Shown one piece after another: positions 57,654 through 64,000 of a stretch of DNA of 64,000 nt (its first letter is position 1; each line of letters starts with the position of its first letter). Below the pieces are notes generated by a model. The model was given only the letters and a program-made list of their open reading frames with translations. It searched no databases and was not told the origin of the DNA. Location: NCBI GenBank assembly GCA_023460035.1, contig JAEWRN010000034.1, positions 1 to 64,000 on the forward strand, given 5' to 3'. Origin of the DNA: Bacillota bacterium. GTDB taxonomy: Bacteria; Bacillota; Clostridia; Oscillospirales; Ruminococcaceae. The translations under genes and the position numbers were made by a program.

Positions 57654-58109
57654 TCAGCAGCTGCCCCGTTTGCCCTGCCGGCGAACCACATGGTAAAAGC
57701 GCACAATACTGGATACAACCAAAATACCCAGCGCCAAAGACCCTGCAATACCAAAGGTATGCAGGCCGGTTTGTAAAAAGTTAATCGTGTCGCCGCTGAT
57801 ACCGTATTCCATCGTGTAGTAAATGCCGCCACCGGGCACCAGTGGCAGCAAGCCGACCAGCAAAAAGCCGGTGACCGGCGAACGGTTTACCCGGGCCATC
57901 ACCTCGGCATAGACCGAAACGACGAGTGTCGCAAAAAAGCAGCACAGCAGCTCTGCAAAATAGGGCAGGCAGGCAAGATATACCAGCCAGCACAGTGCAG
58001 CCCCCAGCGGTGCCAGCACCAGCAGGCGGCCACGGATATTGACGACAAGAGAATAGGCAAAGCAAGCGGCAAATGCCGCGGCACAGGCCCCTGCGAATTG
58101 CAGCATCAC
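57654..58109 (-). CDS. Threonine/serine exporter small subunit (ThrE_2)
   Basis: A 151-residue membrane protein with about five helices and the motif VGLLPLVPGGGIYYTMEY, the signature of the C-terminal half of ThrE. It overlaps the larger half by 4 bases. In Corynebacterium the two parts form one chain; here they are split, as in most Firmicutes. Confidence 0.88.
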   Translation of the reverse strand: MMLQFAGACAAAFAACFAYSLVVNIRGRLLVLAPLGAALCWLVYLACLPYFAELLCCFFATLVVSVYAEVMARVNRSPVTGFLLVGLLPLVPGGGIYYTMEYGISGDTINFLQTGLHTFGIAGSLALGILVVSSIVRFYHVVRRQGKRGSC

Positions 58110-58873
58110 AGCACCCCCAATAATGCGCGCCCAAGGCTAAGCGCCACACCGGTACCTAGTGCAATGCCGGTCGCCGTCAACAGCGCCTCTACCAGCTTTG
58201 TCAGCCCGGCAATCAAATCGCCCGCAATAATGTCCCGCATAAAATTTGTCAGTGCCACGCCGGGCACAAGGTTCATTAAAACACCGATGATAATTTTGTC
58301 TAGGTTTTGCCCAAAACCCAGCTGCACCAGCCCAAACGCCATGGCGCCCGCAACAAAGCTGACACAGATGGTGGTGAAAAAGGAATTTGCCTCAAACCGT
58401 TCAAACTGCTGCAAGACCAGTTTAATCGCCATACCGCAAAGCAGTGCCGCCGCGGCATCAATACCACTGCCGCCAAACAGCAGGGTAAAGCCAAGCCCCA
58501 CAACGCCAAAAGCCGCCACCTGCAACCAAAACGGATGGCGCGGGATTGCGGTAATCGCCTGCATTTCGCGGCGGATTTCTGCTGCTTCGGGGGTGTTTTT
58601 GCAGATGCGCCGGCAAAGGTCGTTATAAGCGCCCACCTTGGCAAGGTCGCTGCCGTGGCCGCCAATGCGCCGCATTTCTGTCAGCGGTTTGCCGTCATCG
58701 CCAGGCAAAGAGACCAGCAAAAAGGTGGGGATAGCGAACACCGAGCCGCCGTGCGTACCATAGGCTTTCAACATGCGCACAATCGACTCTTCTACCCGGT
58801 AAATCTCTGCCCCGCTCTCCAGCAGGGCATAGGCGATATCGGTAGAAACATGCAGCAAATCAAGGCGTTCCAA
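58106..58873 (-). CDS. Threonine/serine exporter large subunit (DUF1212)
   Basis: A 255-residue protein. N-terminal cytoplasmic region (LLESGAEIYRVEESIVRML) with conserved Gly-Ala-Glu-x-x-Arg-Val-Glu, then five helices including the conserved NLVPGVALTNFMRD. Pairs with the small subunit to export Thr/Ser. Start is TTG at 58873 behind AGGTGG. Confidence 0.9.
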   Translation of the reverse strand: MERLDLLHVSTDIAYALLESGAEIYRVEESIVRMLKAYGTHGGSVFAIPTFLLVSLPGDDGKPLTEMRRIGGHGSDLAKVGAYNDLCRRICKNTPEAAEIRREMQAITAIPRHPFWLQVAAFGVVGLGFTLLFGGSGIDAAAALLCGMAIKLVLQQFERFEANSFFTTICVSFVAGAMAFGLVQLGFGQNLDKIIIGVLMNLVPGVALTNFMRDIIAGDLIAGLTKLVEALLTATGIALGTGVALSLGRALLGVL

Positions 58874-58891
58874 ACAGAAATCCCACCTTCC

Positions 58892-60934
58892 TTAAGAGGG
58901 GTTGTAAAGCTCGCTAAGGCGGCCTTTTTTGTCAAACATATAGTTGTACTGGATGCTGCGGTAGTCCTCGATTAGCTGGGTATACGGTGACTCGTCGTCA
59001 AACGAATATTCGTTGCCGTCGGCACCGATATACCCATTGAGGTTGATAGAGGGGATTTGGGTAGAAAGCCCGTTCAGGTAATCCTGGTACGGTGTGGTTT
59101 CAAGGCCTGCTGTCTGCAATAGCAGGGTAGACAGGTAGTTCGCACTGATGGTACCCGTTTCACTGCCGCCGGCCTCAATGTCATAGTTTGCCCAAAGCAC
59201 AAACGGTACTTCGTAGCGCTTTTGCGCATCGGCCTGCGTCAGGTCATCCAGGCTTTTGCCCAGCAGCGTTTCATAAAACGAGGTGGGCAGGTTGGGCTCG
59301 TGGTCGCCGAACATCAGCACGATGGTCGGCTCGTCTACGGTAGAAAAATAGTCAATCAGGTTTTCAAATGCGGTGTCGGTTGCCTTAATCAGCGAAAGGT
59401 AGTTGTCCGCAGCCGCACTGGTATAGCCGTCCATTTCCATATGAACAGATTCGTCCGGCGCGTTGATCAGCCGCGAATAGCCGCCGTGGTTCTGCATTGT
59501 TACGTTAAACAAAAACATCGGCTGCCCCTGCTGCTTGTTTTCAAACAGCTCAATCACCTTCTCAAAGTCAGATTCGTCGCTGACACAGTTGCTGACAAAG
59601 CTGCCGATCATTTTGGCATTATGGAAAGAATCCAAATCATAAAAATGTTCAAACCCAAGCAGCGGGTAAACCTCGTCCCGTTTCCAGCAATAGCCGTAAT
59701 ACGGGTGTACCGCATCGGCAGAATACCCCTGCGCTTTTAAGTTGGTGGCAAGCGAGGGCAGGCCGCTGTTGATGTACTGCTGGTACACAATGCTGCTGGC
59801 GGGGAAAAACGCAAGTGTGTTGCCGGTTAAAAACTCAAATTCGGTGTTGCAGGTGCCGCCGCCAAAGGTGCTGACCCGCATGGTGCCGGTGATGGTGTTT
59901 TCGCTGCCGGCAAGGCTGTGCACAAAGGGCATATAATCCGGGGTGGCATCAAAATCGCCCAGCACCGAAAGGTCTGAAAAGCTTTCGTTCATAATGACAA
60001 TCAGGTTGGGCTTTTGGCCTTCAGGCAGCGTTTCTTTGGCATACGCCTTTATGGGGTCGGCTTCGCTGTCAGTGATGGTCTGCTGCACATTGGCAACGCT
60101 GTAAGTGTCGGGCGTGTCAATATGCAGGTATTTTGTGCTGTAAGCAAGGGACAACAGCATGCCGTTTTCTTCAAAGGCAATGTTTTGGTTCCAAAGATAA
60201 TCGTTAATTTCAAGGCTGTTCAAAAACGGCGTATTAGAAAACACCAGCGCAAATACCGCCAGCGCCGCCACACAGCCGCCGCGCGCAGCCCAGCGGGCTT
60301 TTTTGCTTTCTACCCGCCACGTGGCAAGCCCGGCAAGCAGAAACACAAAAATCAGCAGAAGGGTACCGGTAAAAAAGTAAAAATCAAACGGATATTCATA
60401 TCGGTCCGACACGGCGGCCGCCGTGCGAACATTGTAAAGGTCCAGTGCTGAAATTGGGGTACCGCGGAAGATGCGCACCGCACTGTTTGCAAAGGCCATA
60501 ATGTACAGAATAACAGCGGTGATGCGAATGGAAAGAGAAAAACGGCTTGTGATGGAATAAAAGACCCAAAGGATCAGCCAGACTAAAAGAAAGTTGAACA
60601 AAATGGCAAAAGAATGCACCGAGAACAGGTCGTTGACATCAAAGGTTTCCATCATAATAAGCAGCGGCAGCGAGCTGGTAATGAAAACCACAAGCGAGAC
60701 TGTTTTTCGCAGCGAAACGGCAAAATGAAATTCTGTCAGCAGCAATGCCGCAATGGCGAATACCAGTAAAAATGAGCCCACATAATAAGTGGTTTCAAAC
60801 CCGTTGCTCTCGTAATAAAATAAGTCACGCGACAGCAACAAAAAAATCAAAGCGCCGACGCTGAAAACCAGCGCAAGCGCACGGCGAAAAATGGATTTTG
60901 TCAGGGTACAAACCCCGCCCTGAGGTAAATGCAA
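58892..60934 (-). CDS. LTA-synthase-family membrane sulfatase
   Basis: A 680-residue enzyme of the LtaS/phosphoglycerol transferase group. Five or so membrane helices (1 to about 220), then an extracellular sulfatase domain with metal/active residues in VIMNESFSDL, nucleophile Thr in STFGGGTCNTEFE and GDHEPNLP. Transfers phosphoglycerol or phosphoethanolamine-like groups to surface polymers. TTG at 60934 follows AAGGAG. The 138 bases upstream hold only AT-rich spacer. Confidence 0.9.
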   Translation of the reverse strand: MHLPQGGVCTLTKSIFRRALALVFSVGALIFLLLSRDLFYYESNGFETTYYVGSFLLVFAIAALLLTEFHFAVSLRKTVSLVVFITSSLPLLIMMETFDVNDLFSVHSFAILFNFLLVWLILWVFYSITSRFSLSIRITAVILYIMAFANSAVRIFRGTPISALDLYNVRTAAAVSDRYEYPFDFYFFTGTLLLIFVFLLAGLATWRVESKKARWAARGGCVAALAVFALVFSNTPFLNSLEINDYLWNQNIAFEENGMLLSLAYSTKYLHIDTPDTYSVANVQQTITDSEADPIKAYAKETLPEGQKPNLIVIMNESFSDLSVLGDFDATPDYMPFVHSLAGSENTITGTMRVSTFGGGTCNTEFEFLTGNTLAFFPASSIVYQQYINSGLPSLATNLKAQGYSADAVHPYYGYCWKRDEVYPLLGFEHFYDLDSFHNAKMIGSFVSNCVSDESDFEKVIELFENKQQGQPMFLFNVTMQNHGGYSRLINAPDESVHMEMDGYTSAAADNYLSLIKATDTAFENLIDYFSTVDEPTIVLMFGDHEPNLPTSFYETLLGKSLDDLTQADAQKRYEVPFVLWANYDIEAGGSETGTISANYLSTLLLQTAGLETTPYQDYLNGLSTQIPSINLNGYIGADGNEYSFDDESPYTQLIEDYRSIQYNYMFDKKGRLSELYNPS

Positions 60935-61072
60935 AACAAAACAACTCCTTAAAATATGCCTTTAAAAACGGCAGCTATTACCTATAAAAATACCACACAT
61001 GCCCCCCAAAGTAAAGAAATTGAAAAGTCGAAAAAAGGGCAAAAAGCAAATAAACGTAAAACAGAGGGCCGG

Positions 61073-61522
61073 TTATGGCTGTGCTGCGCCGGCTTTATGC
61101 CAGTTTAGTACCAGTTCTTCGCAGCCGGTGGCAGGGTCGACCTGTTTTTGAACAATTGTAAACCCGTTTTTTTGATAAAATTGCAGTGCCTTTTCATTTT
61201 GTGCGTATACTTTCAGCTGTAAAATGGGGTACTCCTGCTTTGCGGCATCCAGCAGGGCGGTGCCGTGGCCCTTGCCCTGGCAGCTGGGGCCAACAAACAA
61301 GGCCCCAATTTCGCAGGGGGCGCTAAAGCTTAAAAACCCCTCAATCACACCGTCCACCTCTGCCAGCAGGGTGGTCACCATTGGCAGCATGTCGTGGTAG
61401 ACGGTGCGGTAAGCGTTTACCCAGTAATCCTCTGCAATAAACGGGTGTGCTTTAATGGTGCTGGTCAGCCAAAGCGCGGCGACTTTTTCGCGGTCGGCAG
61501 GCTCATAATTGCGTATTGTCAT
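61073..61522 (-). CDS. GNAT acetyltransferase (PhnO/YjaB-like)
   Basis: A 149-residue acetyltransferase with acetyl-CoA loop SCQGKGHGTALLD and NEKALQFYQKNGF. The start IRNYEPADREKVAALWL resembles YjaB-type proteins. ATG at 61522 follows AGGAGC and overlaps mutY by 20 bases. Substrate unknown. Confidence 0.88.
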   Translation of the reverse strand: MTIRNYEPADREKVAALWLTSTIKAHPFIAEDYWVNAYRTVYHDMLPMVTTLLAEVDGVIEGFLSFSAPCEIGALFVGPSCQGKGHGTALLDAAKQEYPILQLKVYAQNEKALQFYQKNGFTIVQKQVDPATGCEELVLNWHKAGAAQP

Positions 61523-62597
61523 CTTGTGCTCCTAAAAAAGTGGAAATTTGGCCGGTATAAGCGCGGAAAGCGCTGGGCAGGCAGTAGTCGTCGGCTAATT
61601 GCTGCGGGTCCACGAACACAATGCCGTCGCATTGCCCGCCAACACTGGCGGCGTAACCCTGCATTTGCCATTCAATATGAGTAAAAACATGGTTGGCTTT
61701 GCCGGCGCTTTGTAAAGTAGCTACTGTAAACCCTAACGACACAAGCGCTTGTTCTGCTTCATTTGGTGTCAAATGGCCCGGGGTGCCGGGCAACCCCCAC
61801 AGGCCGCGCAGCAGGCCGGCATCGGGGCGCTTTTGTACCCCCACACGGCCATTTTGAAATAGTAAAAAAACGGTGTGCTGTTCTGTGCGGCGTGCTTTTT
61901 TTGCGGCCTTGCGCGGCAATTGCTCGGTAAGATTGCCTGCCTTTGCGCGGCACAAACCGGCAAGGGGGCATACCTCGCAGTGCGGCGCCCCATTGGGCAG
62001 GCACACCATGGCGCCAAGCTCCATCAGCGCCTGGTTAAAGTCGCCGGGGCGTTTTTTGGGCAATACCTGTACTAACGCCGCGCCCATGTTGCGCTTTACT
62101 TCTTCCCGGGCAATATCAGCTTCGCTTGCCAGTACCCGGCTAAGCACCCGCAGTACGTTGCCGTCCACGGCGGGTACGGCAATGCCAAAGGCAATGCTGC
62201 CAATCGCCCCGGCAGAGTAGCGCCCAATGCCGGGCAGCGTCTGCAATGCCTCAAAATCGGCGGGTAGCCGGCCGCCGTATTCGTCCATCACCACGCGTGC
62301 TGCCTTTTGCAGGTTGCGCACCCGGTTATAGTAGCCAAGGCCTTCCCACAGCTTTAACAGCTGTTCTTCCGGTGCGGCGGCAAGGTCGGCAATGGTGGGC
62401 AGGCTGGCAATAAAACGCTCAAAATAGGGGGTTGCGGCTTCAACACGGGTCTGTTGCAGCATAATTTCAGACAGCCATACATAATAAGGCTGCGGGTCGC
62501 TGCGCCAGGGCAGCACCCGGTTGCCGGCGTCGTACCAGCGAAGCAGCGGCACGGGGATTTGCGCGAGCAAAGGCAGGTCTTGTTCAAAAGGGTTCAT
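61503..62597 (-). CDS. mutY: A/G-specific adenine glycosylase
   Basis: Removes adenine opposite 8-oxoguanine. 364 residues: LPWRSDPQPYYVWLSEIMLQQTRV, helix-hairpin-helix LPGIGRYSAGAIGSIAFG with the catalytic Asp in VDGNVLRV, Fe-S cluster Cys in CEVCPLAGLC, and a C-terminal NUDIX-like 8-oxoG recognition domain. I chose ATG 62597 behind GGAG; ATG 62609 is unsupported. Overlaps the HAD gene by 4 bases. Confidence 0.95.
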   Translation of the reverse strand: MNPFEQDLPLLAQIPVPLLRWYDAGNRVLPWRSDPQPYYVWLSEIMLQQTRVEAATPYFERFIASLPTIADLAAAPEEQLLKLWEGLGYYNRVRNLQKAARVVMDEYGGRLPADFEALQTLPGIGRYSAGAIGSIAFGIAVPAVDGNVLRVLSRVLASEADIAREEVKRNMGAALVQVLPKKRPGDFNQALMELGAMVCLPNGAPHCEVCPLAGLCRAKAGNLTEQLPRKAAKKARRTEQHTVFLLFQNGRVGVQKRPDAGLLRGLWGLPGTPGHLTPNEAEQALVSLGFTVATLQSAGKANHVFTHIEWQMQGYAASVGGQCDGIVFVDPQQLADDYCLPSAFRAYTGQISTFLGAQDDNTQL

Positions 62598-63253
62598 AGG
62601 GGTCTCCATGATGTAAGAAATGAGGGCAATTCTTCTAACTCGTCAATTACCGGGCTGCCGGTGGCGGCAAGCAGGCTGCGCGGCTGGTGCCCGCCGGTAA
62701 ACAGCACCGCACGGCAGCCGCAGCCGGTGGCCACCTCATAATCGTGCACGCTGTCGCCGACAAATAAGATTCGCTCTGCGGGGGTGCCGCAGCTTTCTAC
62801 AAAGCTGCGGGCAAGCTGCAGTTTGCTTTCGGCGTAAATATCGCCAATACCCAGCAGACGGTCAAAATAAGGCCGGATGGGGTAGCGGCCAAGCTGTAAT
62901 TCAAGGTGGCTTTGCAGCGAAGCCGAAAGCAGTACCTGCGTCACACCCTCTTGTTGCAGCTTTTGCAAGATTGGTACGGCACCCTGCTGCAGGGCGCAGT
63001 GCACAGCCGCCGGGAGGTACCAGTCCATAAACTGTTGTGCCACCACCTCAAACGGGGTGCGCGCAAAATCAAACCCCACATTGCGGTAATATTGAATGAT
63101 GGGGAAGCAAAAATTTGCCCGGTAAGTTGCAAGGTCGGGGATGGGCGGGTAGTCGTTCACTGTCAGTACCCGGTTGATTGTTTCAAATGCAACGGCAAGG
63201 TCGTCGAGCAGAGTACCGTTCCAGTCCCATACGACGGTGGTGAAGGTGTTCAA
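62594..63253 (-). CDS. HAD-family phosphatase (Gph-like)
   Basis: A 219-residue hydrolase: nucleophile WDWNGTLLDD, Ser in LLSAS, Lys in ESKLQL and GDSVHDYEVA. Phosphoglycolate-type phosphatase is possible, substrate unproven. TTG at 63253 follows AAAGGAG. First of three coupled genes with mutY and the GNAT. Confidence 0.88.
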   Translation of the reverse strand: MNTFTTVVWDWNGTLLDDLAVAFETINRVLTVNDYPPIPDLATYRANFCFPIIQYYRNVGFDFARTPFEVVAQQFMDWYLPAAVHCALQQGAVPILQKLQQEGVTQVLLSASLQSHLELQLGRYPIRPYFDRLLGIGDIYAESKLQLARSFVESCGTPAERILFVGDSVHDYEVATGCGCRAVLFTGGHQPRSLLAATGSPVIDELEELPSFLTSWRPL

Positions 63254-63279
63254 TGCGGGCTCCTTTCGCCGGGTGCCGG

Positions 63280-64000
63280 TTAAAACCAGCGGTGTTTTTT
63301 AAAATAGTAAACCAGCAGCGCCACCACGGCGGCACTGATTAGAATTACAACCGGGTAGCCCATTGCCCAGCCGTATTCCGGCATGGAAAAGTTCATGCCA
63401 TACCACCCTACAATCAATGTCAACGGCGCAATGATGGCGGTGATGACGGTGAACAGCTTCATAATTTTGTTCAGTTCAATGTCCACCTGCGCCTGGTACG
63501 ATTCGCGTACCTGCGTAATGTAATCCCGCAAGCTGCCGGTGTGGCGGTTAAGCCGGTCCAGTTTACCCTGAAAAATACGGAAGTAACGCAGTGCGTCGTC
63601 GTCAAAAAAACCGTTTTCATTTTCCGTAATGCCATCCAGTATGTCGTAAAATTGTTCGTAATAGCCTTTCAGCGTGAACAGCTTGCGCCGCAACGACGCA
63701 ATGTGGCGGGCATATTCCGGCGTGTGCTCACCTTCCAGCAGGCGGTCCTCCAGCGCCAAAATTTCGGCTTCAATATGGTCCAGGCGCTCGCCGTCTTCGG
63801 TGGTGAGTTGTTTAAACAAAAAATAAAGAATGTTGTCAAAGGCCACATCTTCCGCCTTTTGGGCAAAGGCGGCAAGCTCACTGCGCAGGCTGTTGCTGTC
63901 GCAAAACACCAGCAGCCGGTCACGGGTGACAGTAAGCAGCACCGGGTGGTTTGACAATATAAATTTTTTGCCGTTCAAAACATTGAGCCGAATCAGGTCC
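63280..64000 (-). CDS. corA: CorA-type magnesium transporter, N-terminus beyond the window
   Basis: The visible 240 residues cover the long cytoplasmic coiled helices (QKAEDVAFDNILYFLF, IEAEILALEDRLLEGEH) and the two C-terminal membrane helices with the GMN selectivity motif (WYGMNF). The frame is open to base 64000, so the true start lies right of the window; the TTG at 63978 is a shadow. Ends KKHRWF. Confidence 0.9.
   Translation of the reverse strand, partial: DLIRLNVLNGKKFILSNHPVLLTVTRDRLLVFCDSNSLRSELAAFAQKAEDVAFDNILYFLFKQLTTEDGERLDHIEAEILALEDRLLEGEHTPEYARHIASLRRKLFTLKGYYEQFYDILDGITENENGFFDDDALRYFRIFQGKLDRLNRHTGSLRDYITQVRESYQAQVDIELNKIMKLFTVITAIIAPLTLIVGWYGMNFSMPEYGWAMGYPVVILISAAVVALLVYYFKKHRWF

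Overview
The window looks like a chromosomal segment of an anaerobic, low-to-mid GC Firmicute, most plausibly a gut member of the Clostridia (Oscillospiraceae/Ruminococcaceae type). The reasons are the T-box in front of alaS, the VanG-type glycopeptide-resistance cluster, the split ThrE exporter, a desulfoferrodoxin-type superoxide reductase with ferritin, an RNase M5 gene, strong GGAGG ribosome binding sites and frequent TTG/GTG starts. Species cannot be fixed from the sequence alone. Most of the window is densely packed and GC-balanced. One stretch (about 14.9-16.2 kb) is strikingly AT-rich and looks imported.

Layout. 0-5.8 kb: a zinc island, with znuA divergent from znuC-znuB-zur, a G3E-P-loop/permease fusion and a TIGR03943-type partner; two 19-bp palindromes flank the divergent promoters. 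5.9-9.0 kb: a small HTH regulator under a 36-bp palindrome, a membrane protein and an ABC exporter. 9.0-13.4 kb: a YesMN-type two-component system divergent from a lipoprotein fumarate/urocanate-reductase-like flavoprotein, with helically phased GTGCAA repeats between them. 13.6-14.8 kb: a rhodanese-TtcA fusion. 14.9-17.5 kb: an AT-rich HEPN-type protein and a glycosyltransferase, next to tRNA-Ala. 18-19.5 kb: an HD-domain protein and a GT8 glycosyltransferase. 19.6-24.5 kb: T-box/alaS, HIT protein and two tandem phosphoribosyltransferases. 24.5-30.4 kb: comEC, holA, an RNase M5-HAD fusion, rlmA and trmO. 30.6-36.9 kb: vanR-vanS, then vanG-vanXY-vanT and a receiver-less response-regulator remnant.

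36.9-47.9 kb: an aminotransferase behind a leader terminator, a NifX-like His-rich protein, an AraC regulator with a DUF2000 protein, a rhodanese under a PerR-like box, then superoxide reductase, ferritin and thiol peroxidase (an oxidative-stress block), recQ, pyk, deoB and a 42-residue membrane peptide. 47.9-64 kb: udk, an ABC exporter, a GNAT protein, a YdcF-family protein with an apparently leaderless promoter, a three-gene MacB-like export system (ATPase, secreted CARDB-like protein, FtsX-type permease), a pentapeptide-repeat/C39-like pair, a YhfC-like membrane protein, split ThrE, an LTA-synthase-family sulfatase, GNAT, mutY, a HAD phosphatase and a CorA transporter cut by the window edge.

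Functional themes. Metal homeostasis and anaerobic oxidative-stress defence occupy two separate blocks. Cell-envelope chemistry is prominent: VanG-type D-Ala-D-Ser remodelling, an LTA-synthase-like sulfatase, two glycosyltransferases and several exporters. The strongest candidates for something new are the lone HEPN protein, the RNase M5-HAD and G3E-permease fusions, the attenuator-like leader of the aminotransferase, and the phased repeats and inverted repeat in the vanS-vanG junction. All promoter and operator calls are by eye and untested.
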